From Rhodanobacteraceae bacterium (GTDB lineage: Bacteria; Pseudomonadota; Gammaproteobacteria; Xanthomonadales; Rhodanobacteraceae): a DNA stretch of 34,092 nucleotides. The stretch lies in assembly GCA_009996615.1 (NCBI GenBank), contig JAACZU010000019.1, forward strand, positions 1 through 34,092, in the 5' to 3' direction. Numbering within the stretch: the first letter of the stretch is position 1; each line of letters begins with the position of its first letter. A program made the position numbers and the translations under genes. This document shows, one piece after another, positions 1-7,386 of the stretch. The notes under the pieces are model-generated. The model saw only the letters and a program-made list of their open reading frames with translations. It had not been told where the DNA came from and did no database searches.

Positions 1-1424
1 GCGCCGTTGCCGGCGTCTGCGACCGGCACCGCAGCCCTGGCCGGCCTGGCCGCCTGGGCCTCGCGCGGAGCGCGCGCCGGTGCGGCGTGCTCGCCGCGGC
101 GTTCGCCGCGCTCGCCACGCGCACGCGGGGCGCGCGAGCGCGTGGTGTCGCCCTTGGGCGGCGGGCCGGCGGTGTTGCGCGCGGCATCGTCCGCTTCTTC
201 CTCGGCGCTGAGCGCGGTGGCGGCGGACGCCTTGCGCGCGCGCGGCGGCGGCACGACCAGCATCTCCGGCTCGATCGAGGCGGTCGGGATCTTCTGCTCG
301 ATGTAACGCTCGATGTCGGGCAGGCTCATCGCGTACAGGTCGCAGGCGAAGCTGATCGCGTCGCCCTCGGCGCCCAGGCGCGCGGTGCGGCCGACGCGGT
401 GCACGTAGTCCTCGGCGTCCTGCGGCAGGTCGTAGTTGAAGACGTGGCTGACGGCGGGGATGTGCAGGCCGCGCGCGGCGACGTCGGTCGCGACGAGGAT
501 CTCGATCTCGCCCTTCTGGAACTTGCCGAGCAGGCGCTCGCGCTTGGCCTGCGGCACGTCGCCGGACAACGTGGCGACGCCGAAGCCCTGCCGCTCGAGC
601 ACGCGCGTGACCTTCTCGGCCGCCATCTTGGTGTTGACGAACACGATCGAGCGGTGCGCGTCCAGGCGCGAGAGCAGGTTCAGCAGCAGCGGCTGCTTCT
701 CCTCCTTGGCCGGGAAGTAGACCAGCTGGCGCACGCGGTCGGCGGTGACGTTGTCGGCCTCGACCGTCATCTTCTCCGGCTCGTTCATGTGCTCGTAGGC
801 GAGCTCGAGCACGCGGTGCGACAGCGTCGCCGAGAACAGCATGCTCTGGCGCTGCTCGCGCGGCGGCATGCGCCGGAACAGGAAGCGGATGTCCTTGATG
901 AAGCCGAGGTCGAACATGCGGTCGGCCTCGTCGAGCACGACCGCCTCGATCGCGTTGAACGAGAACACATGCTGCTTGAGGTAGTCGATCAGGCGGCCCG
1001 GCGTGGCGATGATGAGGTCGCAGCCGGCCTTGAGCGCGTCGCGCTGCTTGTCGTAGTCGACGCCGCCGTAGATCAGCGCCGAGGTCAGGCCGGTGTCGCG
1101 GCCGATGGTGCGGAAGTCCTTGTCGATCTGGATCGCCAGTTCGCGCGTCGGCGCGATGATGATCGCGCGCGGATCGGTCAGCTTGCGGTCGGCCGCGGCG
1201 GGCCGGGTCAGCAGGCGGTTCAGCACGGCGACCAGGAACGCGCCGGTCTTGCCGGTGCCGGTCTGCGCCTGGCCGGCGATGTCGCGGCCGGTCAGCGCAA
1301 GCGGCAGGGTCAGCGCCTGGATCGGCGTGCAGCGCGTGAAGCCGGTGGCGTTCAGGCCCGAGAGCAGGCGTGGATGCAGGTCGAAGCTTTCGAAGGTGAT
1401 GTCGGTAAGGGGATGCTGGGACAT
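1..1424 (-). CDS. rhlB: ATP-dependent DEAD-box RNA helicase RhlB, C-terminal end beyond window
   Basis: RhlB unwinds structured RNA and in gammaproteobacteria usually works with RNase E in mRNA decay. The reading frame starts at ATG ([14 protein letters not shown]) and stays open to base 1, so about 474 residues are visible and the stop lies outside the window. Visible motifs in order: Q-motif region (RCTPIQ, about residues 31-36), Walker A AQTGTGKT at 53-60, PTRELA, DEAD at 165-168, SAT, and the helicase C domain ending with HRVGRTAR. After the core there is a long Ala/Arg/Pro-rich basic tail (from about residue 400), typical of RhlB in Xanthomonadales and probably RNA-binding. The gene is divergent from trxA-rho, the usual arrangement in this order. 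The call is secure; only the C-terminus is unknown. Confidence 0.95.
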   Translation of the reverse strand, partial: MSQHPLTDITFESFDLHPRLLSGLNATGFTRCTPIQALTLPLALTGRDIAGQAQTGTGKTGAFLVAVLNRLLTRPAAADRKLTDPRAIIIAPTRELAIQIDKDFRTIGRDTGLTSALIYGGVDYDKQRDALKAGCDLIIATPGRLIDYLKQHVFSFNAIEAVVLDEADRMFDLGFIKDIRFLFRRMPPREQRQSMLFSATLSHRVLELAYEHMNEPEKMTVEADNVTADRVRQLVYFPAKEEKQPLLLNLLSRLDAHRSIVFVNTKMAAEKVTRVLERQGFGVATLSGDVPQAKRERLLGKFQKGEIEILVATDVAARGLHIPAVSHVFNYDLPQDAEDYVHRVGRTARLGAEGDAISFACDLYAMSLPDIERYIEQKIPTASIEPEMLVVPPPRARKASAATALSAEEEADDAARNTAGPPPKGDTTRSRAPRARGERGERRGEHAAPARAPREAQAARPARAAVPVADAGNG

Positions 1425-1784
1425 GTGGTTTCTGCGGATCGTGGGAGCGCTCGCGTCGTCGGGCGCGGGCGCAGGGGGCGGGGGCAGGCGAAGGCCGCTG
1501 CGCGCCCTCGGCGCGTCCGGGAACCTTGCTGCCGTCCAGGTGCTCCGGCGCCCGACACATGGTGGCGCAGCGCCGCTCTTGCAATGCGCGCACGCGGTCC
1601 CCACCTTGCACGAGCCAGCCGTTTTGGGCTGAAATGAGCGTGCTTTCCCGCACCCCATTCCGCGCCGCCTGCATCGCCGAACCGCGCGAGTGTAGCGGAA
1701 GCGCGCCATCGGCGCGCGGCAGACCGCACAGGTGCCCGTGAAGCCGTCCCGCTCCCCCCTGATGATTTTTCCGGAGAATTTCCC
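1425..1784. other. Divergent intergenic region between rhlB and trxA
   Basis: These 360 bases hold the control signals for both rhlB (minus) and trxA (plus). No convincing gene is seen; the open frames crossing it are GC-driven shadows. A possible trxA promoter is TTGCAC (1606-1611), an 18-base spacer and TGAAAT (1630-1635), which would give a leader of roughly 140 nt. The match is modest and inferred only by eye. The sequence near 1671-1710 is unremarkable. Confidence 0.4.
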
Positions 1785-2114
1785 GTGAGCGAACTCATTG
1801 CGCACGTCAACGACGACCAGTTCGACGAGCAGGTCCTCAAGTCTTCCGACCCGGTGCTGGTCGATTTCTGGGCCGAATGGTGCGGTCCGTGCAAGATGAT
1901 CGCCCCGCTGCTCGACGACCTCGCCGCCACCTACCAGGGCAAGCTGAAGGTCGCCAAGATCAACATCGACCACAACCAGAAAACCCCGCGCAACTACAAC
2001 GTGCGAGGCATCCCGACCCTGATGATCTTCAAGGATGGCAAGGTCGAGGCGACCCAGATCGGCGCCGCCAGCAAGACCCAGATCGCGCAGATGATCGACA
2101 AGGCGATTGCCTGA
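1785..2114 (+). CDS. trxA: Thioredoxin 1
   Basis: Small cytoplasmic dithiol oxidoreductase of 109 residues, the normal length for TrxA. It reduces protein disulfides and is recycled by thioredoxin reductase. The active site WCGPC places the redox cysteines at residues 33 and 36, and the conserved cis-proline loop (RGIPTL) follows at about residue 74. The start is GTG, chosen because the protein begins [12 protein letters not shown] like its relatives and because CCGGAGAA (1771-1778) sits at ribosome-binding distance. It is followed by rho on the same strand after about 200 bases, the trxA-rho order seen in many gammaproteobacteria. Confidence 0.97.
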   Translation: MSELIAHVNDDQFDEQVLKSSDPVLVDFWAEWCGPCKMIAPLLDDLAATYQGKLKVAKINIDHNQKTPRNYNVRGIPTLMIFKDGKVEATQIGAASKTQIAQMIDKAIA

Positions 2115-2130
2115 ACGACCGGGATTGGAA

Positions 2131-2172
2131 TCGGGATTGGGGACTGGCGCAAGCGGCTTCTCCCAATCCCGA
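2131..2172 (+). repeat. Inverted repeat between trxA and rho (AATCCCCAATCCC type)
   Basis: TCGGGATTGGG at 2131-2141 pairs perfectly with CCCAATCCCGA at 2162-2172 across a 20-base loop. No T-run follows, so a classical terminator is unlikely. A related run (GGGATTCGGGATTGGGGATT) lies at about 24134-24153, which marks this as a dispersed repeat family. It sits in the trxA-rho gap, where it could attenuate or process the transcript, but that is inference. Confidence 0.6.
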
Positions 2173-2322
2173 CTCCAGGCTTCACCGCTGGACGCCCGCA
2201 AATGGCGGTGCTAACGTAATCCACAAGCGAGCGCCCGGGGCCGAGTCCGCCCCGCCCGCTTCTCCCCGCTTCTTTATTCCCCTCCCTCCAGTTCCACCAA
2301 CGGCGCCCAGCGAGGATTGCCC

Positions 2323-3987
2323 GTGTCCGAAAACGAAACGAACGAGAACGGCCAGAGTGCCGTCGCCCCGAGCCGTCCCGAGCCCCGGCAGAAGGCCCCG
2401 CGTGGCCAGCAGTCGCTGCCGCTGCCCGAAGGCGCGGCGGCTCCGGCCGAGCCGCGCAACGACGCCGCGTCGCCGGCAGGCGACGGCGGTGACGGCAATG
2501 CCGCCGCAGCCGCTGCGGCGCAAGGCGCGGGCGGCCAGCCGCAACAGGGCCAGGGCCAGGGCCAGGGCCAAGGCCAGGGTCAGAACCAGGGCCCGGGCCG
2601 CCGTGGGCGGCGCGACCGCCGCGGGCGCCACGGCGGCGGCGGTGGCGGCCAGCCGGCCAACCGCGGCGGCAACTTCGACGAGGACGAACTGGACGACTCG
2701 AAGAACGGCGGCGGCAACGGCCCGCTGATCGACCTCAACGAGCTCAAGCGCAAGAGCGCGGCCGATCTGCTGGCGCTGGCCGAGACGCTGGGCATCCAGG
2801 AAGGCGTCGCGCGCGCGCGCAAGCAGGACATCGTGTTCCTCGTGCTGAAGGCGCATGCGCGCGCCGGCGGCGGCATCTACGGCGAGGGCGTGCTGGAGAT
2901 CCTGCAGGACGGCTTCGGCTTCCTGCGCGGCTTCGACGCGTCCTACCTGGCCGGTCCGGACGACGTCTACGTGTCGCCCTCGCAGATCCGCCGCTTCAAC
3001 CTGCGCACCGGCGACTACATCACCGGCCGCATCCGTCCGCCGAAGGAAGGCGAGCGCTACTTCGCGCTGCTCAAGGTCGACACGATCAACGACGAGCCTC
3101 CGGAGGCATCGAAGAACAAGGTCCTGTTCGAGAACCTGACGCCGCTGTTCCCGCGCAAGGCGTTCCACCTCGAGCGCGGCAACGGTTCGTCCGAGGACAT
3201 CACCGGCCGCATCCTCGACCTCGTCGCGCCGATCGGGCGCGGCCAGCGCGGCCTGATCGTCAGCCAGCCCAAGGCCGGCAAGACGATGATGCTGCAGAAC
3301 GTCGCGCAGGCGATCGTGCACAACCATCCGGATGCGCACCTGATCATGCTGCTGATCGACGAGCGCCCCGAGGAAGTGACCGAGATGCAGCGCAGCGTGC
3401 GCGCCGAGATCATCTCCTCGACCTTCGACGAGCCGGCCGTGCGCCACGTGCAGGTCGCCGAGATGGTGATCGAGCGCGCCAAGCGCCTGGTCGAGCACAA
3501 GAAGGACGTGGTGATCCTGCTCGACTCGATCACGCGCCTGGCGCGCGCCTACAACACGGTAGTGCCGTCCTCCGGCAAGGTGCTGACCGGCGGCGTCGAC
3601 GCGAACGCGCTGCAGCGCCCGAAGCGCTTCTTCGGCGCCGCGCGCAACGTCGAGGAAGGCGGCTCGCTGACGATCATCGCGACCGCGCTGATCGACACCG
3701 GCTCGAAGATGGACGAGGTCATCTACGAGGAGTTCAAGGGCACCGGCAACATGGAAGTGCACCTGAACCGGCGCATCTCGGAAAAGCGCGTCTACCCGGC
3801 CATCGACATCAACCGCTCCGGCACGCGCCGCGAGGAGCTGCTGATCGATCCGGACCAGCTGCAGAAGATCTGGATCCTGCGCAAGCTGCTGCACCCGATG
3901 GACGAGCTGGCGGCGATGGAGTTCATGCTCGACAAGATGAAGAACACGAAGACCAACGACGAGTTCTTCGGCGCGATGAAGCGCTGA
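2323..3987 (+). CDS. rho: Transcription termination factor Rho with long disordered N-terminal insert
   Basis: Hexameric RNA helicase that ends transcription at Rho-dependent sites; it acts on nascent RNA using ATP. The C-terminal about 420 residues are a canonical Rho: cold-shock-like RNA-binding domain ([16 protein letters not shown]), Walker A (QPKAGKT), Walker B region ([12 protein letters not shown]), and the ends of the ATPase core (FRGTGN-like [12 protein letters not shown]). The start is taken as GTG 2323, because GAGGA at 2312-2316 is six bases upstream; an in-frame TTG at 2317 is less likely. About 120 residues before the core are low complexity: Ala-rich, then eight hexanucleotide repeats coding Gly-Gln, then Arg/Gly-rich stretches. 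The protein is therefore about 554 residues against roughly 420 in E. coli. The 3' end is duplicated at 6891-6982. Confidence 0.97.
   Translation: MSENETNENGQSAVAPSRPEPRQKAPRGQQSLPLPEGAAAPAEPRNDAASPAGDGGDGNAAAAAAAQGAGGQPQQGQGQGQGQGQGQNQGPGRRGRRDRRGRHGGGGGGQPANRGGNFDEDELDDSKNGGGNGPLIDLNELKRKSAADLLALAETLGIQEGVARARKQDIVFLVLKAHARAGGGIYGEGVLEILQDGFGFLRGFDASYLAGPDDVYVSPSQIRRFNLRTGDYITGRIRPPKEGERYFALLKVDTINDEPPEASKNKVLFENLTPLFPRKAFHLERGNGSSEDITGRILDLVAPIGRGQRGLIVSQPKAGKTMMLQNVAQAIVHNHPDAHLIMLLIDERPEEVTEMQRSVRAEIISSTFDEPAVRHVQVAEMVIERAKRLVEHKKDVVILLDSITRLARAYNTVVPSSGKVLTGGVDANALQRPKRFFGAARNVEEGGSLTIIATALIDTGSKMDEVIYEEFKGTGNMEVHLNRRISEKRVYPAIDINRSGTRREELLIDPDQLQKIWILRKLLHPMDELAAMEFMLDKMKNTKTNDEFFGAMKR
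2545..2592 (+). repeat. Hexanucleotide tandem repeat in rho coding (Gln-Gly)n
   Basis: Eight consecutive six-base units of the type CAGGGC (four exact, then CAAGGC, CAGGGT, CAGAAC, CAGGGC) encode alternating Gln-Gly from about residue 75 of Rho. Since the unit is six bases, gain or loss of copies keeps the frame and would only change the length of the disordered linker. Confidence 0.85.
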
Positions 3988-4050
3988 CTCCGCCTGTCGC
4001 ACGTCCCCACGAAAAAGCCGGCACAAGCCGGCTTTTTCGTTGCATGCCGC
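3958..4050 (+). repeat. Rho 3'-end direct repeat, left copy
   Basis: The last ten or so codons of rho, its stop and its terminator (93 bases) recur at 6891-6982 in the same orientation. By hand alignment about 78 of 92 aligned positions agree, with one base deleted in the right copy. Similarity starts near the codons DEFFG and stops just after the terminator. This is the copy that completes the intact rho gene. Confidence 0.85.
4011..4038 (+). terminator. Rho-independent terminator of rho
   Basis: Twelve-base perfect stem GAAAAAGCCGGC / GCCGGCTTTTTC with an ACAA loop, the right arm carrying five T. The A-rich left arm means that it could also stop transcripts arriving from the minus-strand gene at 4120-4719. 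Confidence 0.92.
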
Positions 4051-4119
4051 CCTCTGTGAGACGAGCCAGAACGGGTTTTCCAGCCGTGGCGCACCAGATA
4101 CCCTGGCGCTTCGCCCCGC

Positions 4120-4719
4120 TTACTCGGCTTGCTCGTCACACTTGGCCTGGGTACTGCCTGCTCCCGTACCATGGCCGGGCGGCGTCCAGTCCAGGCGAGT
4201 CTGGAACCATGGGCCGGGAGGCGGTCCCTTCGCCCGGACCCACGTGATACTGACGCTCCACCCGTCTGCGAATGACGCGCCCGCCGTGTACGTCGTCACG
4301 CCTGGATCACTGTTGACCGACACGGGCGGCAGCAGCGTGGCTGCGGTTGCGGCATCCTGCGCCGGCGGGACCGGTGGCCAGTTGCCACCACCACCGCCGT
4401 CTCCACCGCCACCGTTGTAGCCACCGCCTCCTCCGCCACCGCCACCGCCACCCGGCGTTACCGTGACGGGCGGCAGGCAAATATCCTGCTGCGGCGTTAC
4501 CGGCGGCACCGGCGCCCCCATGCTCCTGAACCAGCCGGCGATATCCTTCACCGGCCTTACGACCGTTACGATCGAGCCGTCCGGCTGCTGGCTGACGATG
4601 GTTTCGGTTGCCGCGCTGATGACACCTGCACCGGCGGGCGCCGCCTCGTTGGCAGCCATAACACCCGCGGCGCGGGCTGCCGTGACAATGACAAGAATGG
4701 CCTTCAGGATCACCTTCAT
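4120..4719 (-). CDS. Exported Gly/Pro-rich protein of unknown function
   Basis: I do not recognise this 199-residue protein. It begins with a short basic, hydrophobic signal peptide (MKVILKAILVIVTAARAAGV, likely cut after VMA or MAA near residues 22-23). A Pro/Val-rich part follows (about 28-88, with one Cys near 81), then a long glycine tract broken by Tyr/Asn/Asp (about 90-113), and a C-terminal part with Trp motifs (FADGWSVSITWVRAKG, WFQTRLDWTPP). A second Cys is near the C-terminus. The ATG has CGGAGA a suitable distance upstream. It is divergent from the response regulator at 4871 and lies in the segment bounded by the duplicated rho ends. A surface or periplasmic role is inferred from the signal peptide only. 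Confidence 0.65.
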   Translation of the reverse strand: MKVILKAILVIVTAARAAGVMAANEAAPAGAGVISAATETIVSQQPDGSIVTVVRPVKDIAGWFRSMGAPVPPVTPQQDICLPPVTVTPGGGGGGGGGGGYNGGGGDGGGGGNWPPVPPAQDAATAATLLPPVSVNSDPGVTTYTAGASFADGWSVSITWVRAKGPPPGPWFQTRLDWTPPGHGTGAGSTQAKCDEQAE

Positions 4720-4870
4720 GGCTCGTACTCTCCGGATTGGACAATGCCGCGGACGTCGAATTGTTCGCGCACCGGTACGCTAACAGGCGAAGCTCACATG
4801 AAGCTCTCGACCCCGGCTTCCGCGCGTCCATGGCGCACCCGGGCGCCCGCTTGCGTTACGCTCCCCACGC

Positions 4871-5536
4871 ATGCACATCCTGATCGTCGAAGACGATGAA
4901 GCGACCGCGCGATCGATCCGCGACGCGCTGCGCGCGGCTGGCCACGAGGCTCGTACGGTCGTCAGCGCCGAGGCCGCGCGCACGGCGCTCAATACCGAAG
5001 CGTTCGACCTCGCGATCGTCGACATCGGCCTGCCCGGCGCCGACGGATTGAGCCTGGTCCGGCATCTTCGCAAGCGCGACATGCATGTGCCCGTTCTGAT
5101 CCTCACCGCACGCGATGCGATCACCGATCGCGTCGGCGCGCTCGATCTCGGCGCCGATGACTACATGGTCAAGCCGTTCGCGCTGACCGAGCTCACCGCG
5201 CGTTGCCGAGCATTGATCCGGCGCAGCCAGCGCGCCGCGAGCAATGAAGTCCGGATCAACGGGCTGGACATCGATTTCGCCATGGCGCGGGCGGTCATCG
5301 ACGGCCGCCCCATCGCGCTGACACGCGGCGAGTGGCGGATGCTCGAACGGCTGGCCATGCAACCAGGCCGTATCGTCGACAAGGAAGTCCTGCGCGCGTC
5401 CCTGGCGCAGGATGAGACCGCGCCGACGCTGCACGCGGTCGAGGCCTGCCTGTCGCGCCTGCGCGCGAAACTCGGCAAGGCGGTATCGATCACGGCCCTG
5501 CGCGGCTTGGGCTACCGGCTCGATGAGACCGATTGA
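4871..5536 (+). CDS. OmpR-family response regulator (TctD/QseB-like), system 1
   Basis: DNA-binding response regulator of 221 residues. The receiver domain has the acidic pocket EDD at 7-9, phospho-acceptor Asp51 (VDIGLPGADG), Thr79 and Lys101 (VKPF). A winged-helix OmpR/PhoB DNA-binding domain follows (about 125-218), ending with GLGYRLDE. It is a clear paralogue of the regulator at 8942-9610: same length class, same receiver motif IGLPGADG, same ALDLGADDY stretch. No strong ribosome-binding site is visible before the ATG. The kinase gene overlaps its end by 14 bases, so the two are translationally coupled. Its target is unknown; the divergent Gly-rich gene is the nearest candidate. Confidence 0.92.
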   Translation: MHILIVEDDEATARSIRDALRAAGHEARTVVSAEAARTALNTEAFDLAIVDIGLPGADGLSLVRHLRKRDMHVPVLILTARDAITDRVGALDLGADDYMVKPFALTELTARCRALIRRSQRAASNEVRINGLDIDFAMARAVIDGRPIALTRGEWRMLERLAMQPGRIVDKEVLRASLAQDETAPTLHAVEACLSRLRAKLGKAVSITALRGLGYRLDETD

Positions 5537-6911
5537 ACGCATTGCGTCGGTCCGCGCGCGCCTGCTTGGCTGGCTGCTGCCGCCCTTGCTGATCGTCGCC
5601 GCGCTCGGCGCCACGCTGGACTACATCCTCGCAGCGCGGATCGTGCGCAGCGGCTTTGACGACGCACTCGGCCAGCTGGCGTCGGCGCTCGCGGCGCGCA
5701 TTGCTCCCGATGCGACCGGGCGACTGCGGCTGCGGCTGTCCGGGGACGACGCAGCCTTGCTGTCCGTGGAGGGCGGCGATACGCGCCATTTCCTGGCGAT
5801 CGGCAGCGATGGCAGCTACATCGCGGGCGACGCACGCTTGCCGGTGCGCAGCGCCAGCAACGATCCGGCACTCGTGCTGCGCGATGTCCAGCATGGGGCG
5901 ATCCGGGTACGCGAAGCCGTCCACCGTGTGCGCATCCACGACCGGGACGTCATCGTTGCCATCGCCGCCACCACGCAGGCGCGCGATGCGACGCTGCGCC
6001 ACCTGTGGGTGGTGACGCTGGGCGGCAGCCTCACGCAGCTGGCATTGGTGCTGGCCATCGTCTGGACCGGCGTGCGGATTGGCCTTGGCGCACTGCTGCG
6101 CCTGCGCGACGCGATCGCGGCGCATGGGCCCGCAGATCTCATGGAGATTCCCGAGTCGGCCGCGCCGGCCGAAGCCAGGCCCCTGCTGCGCGCGATGAAC
6201 CAGGCCATCGTACGTGCGCGGGAAGCCAGCGAGGCGCGCCAGCAATTCGTCGCCGACGCGGCACACCAGTTGCGCCGACCGCTGACCTCGGTACAGGCAG
6301 GGCTCGAGCTGCTTGCGGGAGAGCTGCGCGACTCGCCGCAACGACAGCGGGCACGGGATCTGCTGATCGACAGCCGCCGCCTGGCGCATACGACCCATCA
6401 GTTGCTGGCCCTGGCGCAAGCGGATGCGGTGGCCGCTCGAGGGGACGCACCGACGTCGATTCGACTCGATCGGCTGGTCGCCGACGCCGCCGAGCGCGCG
6501 CTCGACCGCGCGCTCGCTCGCGGCATCGACCTCGGGGTCGACACACGGCCGGCTACCATCGAGGGCGTTCCATGGCTGCTCAACGAGGCACTTTCCAACC
6601 TGATCGACAACGCGCTGCTGTACTGCCCCTGCGGAGCACGCGTCACCGTCCGCTGCGACCATAGCGACGGCGGCGCATTTCTGGAAGTCGAGGACGACGG
6701 CCCGGGGATCGCGCCCGACCTTCGCCAACGCGTGCGCGAGCGCTTCTACCGCGGACGACACCATGGGGTCGACGGCAGCGGGCTTGGCCTTGCGATCGTC
6801 GCCCAGGTCGCGCGCGTGCACGCGGCGGATTTCACGATCGAAGAAGGCGCCGCCGGCCGCGGCACGCGCTGCCGTCTCGACTTCCATCGTGACGGATTCT
6901 TCGGGCGATGA
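5523..6911 (+). CDS. Sensor histidine kinase (TctE/QseC-like), system 1, altered H-box
   Basis: Inner-membrane histidine kinase of about 462 residues, partner of the overlapping regulator. Two membrane segments (about 14-37 and 162-184) flank a periplasmic sensor part resembling the 2CSK N-terminal domain of TctE. The dimerisation/phospho-acceptor motif is ADAAHQLRRPL with His248; the residue four positions on, normally Thr/Asn, is Arg252. The ATPase domain has the N box (LSNLIDNALLY), G1 (EDDGPGIAP) and G2 (GSGLGLAIV). Three cysteines around LLYCPCGARVTVRC are unusual here. The ATG at 5523 fits the start of the paralogue at 9594. The last codons (GFFGR and stop) lie inside the duplicated rho end, so the terminus appears to be formed by a junction. 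Confidence 0.92.
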   Translation: MRPIERIASVRARLLGWLLPPLLIVAALGATLDYILAARIVRSGFDDALGQLASALAARIAPDATGRLRLRLSGDDAALLSVEGGDTRHFLAIGSDGSYIAGDARLPVRSASNDPALVLRDVQHGAIRVREAVHRVRIHDRDVIVAIAATTQARDATLRHLWVVTLGGSLTQLALVLAIVWTGVRIGLGALLRLRDAIAAHGPADLMEIPESAAPAEARPLLRAMNQAIVRAREASEARQQFVADAAHQLRRPLTSVQAGLELLAGELRDSPQRQRARDLLIDSRRLAHTTHQLLALAQADAVAARGDAPTSIRLDRLVADAAERALDRALARGIDLGVDTRPATIEGVPWLLNEALSNLIDNALLYCPCGARVTVRCDHSDGGAFLEVEDDGPGIAPDLRQRVRERFYRGRHHGVDGSGLGLAIVAQVARVHAADFTIEEGAAGRGTRCRLDFHRDGFFGR

Positions 6912-6982
6912 AGTGCTGACTTCACCTGTCTCACATCCCCGCGAAAGAGCCGGCGCACTCCGGCTTTTTCGTTGCCTGCGGC
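6891..6982 (+). repeat. Rho 3'-end direct repeat, right copy
   Basis: A diverged, same-orientation copy of the rho 3' end and terminator (see 3958-4050). One base is missing relative to rho, which shifts the frame so that the rho-derived ATGA supplies the TGA stop of the histidine kinase. Most differences are transitions or fall at former third codon positions or in the terminator loop, while the hairpin itself is kept. Confidence 0.85.
6943..6970 (+). terminator. Terminator after the system 1 kinase, derived from the rho terminator
   Basis: Stem GAAAGAGCCGG / CCGGCTTTTTC with a six-base loop (CGCACT). One A-T pair of the rho original is a G-U pair in the RNA, so the 11-base stem is preserved. 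Five T are in the right arm. Confidence 0.88.
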
Positions 6983-7386
6983 GCGCGCGCCGGGGGCAAG
7001 GTCAATATGTACGAATGTGTATTTTTTAACGTGTACTTGTAAAGATCACCAGCCCGGCTTGGCCCGCCGCCGCGGCGATGCTAGCCTCCGGCTGCGCTGG
7101 AGGGCGGGCGTTGGGGCCCACGGGTTCCAGGGAAATCGACACAGGCGAGCACCGGCTCGATGCCGGCATCGTGATGCCACCGTCGCGACGCGTCGCGGGC
7201 TGCCGCACTGGCCGCCCTGGCATGCGGCGTCCGCGGTTTCCCGACGGCCCGATGAAGGATGTCCCGGATACGGGACACGTCCCGTCGGAGCCGGACGCAC
7301 CCGGCCATGGCCGCACGCCGAGCCGCCGCGCACGACGCCCCTTTTTGTCGAGGGGCGGTCCAACAAGCATCAATGGGAATCAATCG
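6983..7386. other. Leader and upstream region of the beta-helix gene
   Basis: About 400 bases with no credible gene. An AT-rich patch at about 7005-7042, unusual for this sequence, contains a run of six T and probably belongs to a promoter or marks the segment edge. Three copies of GTCCCG occur as an inverted pair plus one (7261-7266, 7271-7276 reverse, 7279-7284), an operator-like layout. CGCCCCT / AGGGGCG arms around 7335-7357 can form a hairpin about 30 bases before the start codon. Assignment to regulation of the following gene is inference. Confidence 0.45.

Noticed and set aside
87-1637. A 516-codon plus-strand frame opposite rhlB
   Set aside because: It is the antisense of the helicase gene, whose motifs are complete and in order.
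2182-4026. A 614-codon minus-strand frame opposite rho
   Set aside because: Complement of a confident rho gene, with composition of an antisense shadow and no start signal or motif.
3958-4050. Chance similarity of the two terminators only
   Set aside because: The similarity includes rho coding sequence and the stretch between stop and hairpin, with long identical runs, which is more than two unrelated terminators would share.
5490-6887. A 465-codon minus-strand frame opposite the system 1 kinase
   Set aside because: The kinase frame carries all HisKA/HATPase motifs; the antisense frame has none.
6983-7386. A longer N-terminus for the beta-helix protein starting at 7078
   Set aside because: The upstream 103 codons have no coding character and would hide the signal peptide that begins at 7387.
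7261-7386. Sigma-54 promoter downstream of the GTCCCG sites
   Set aside because: No GG-N10-GC element with a reasonable match to TGGCAC-N5-TTGC was found.
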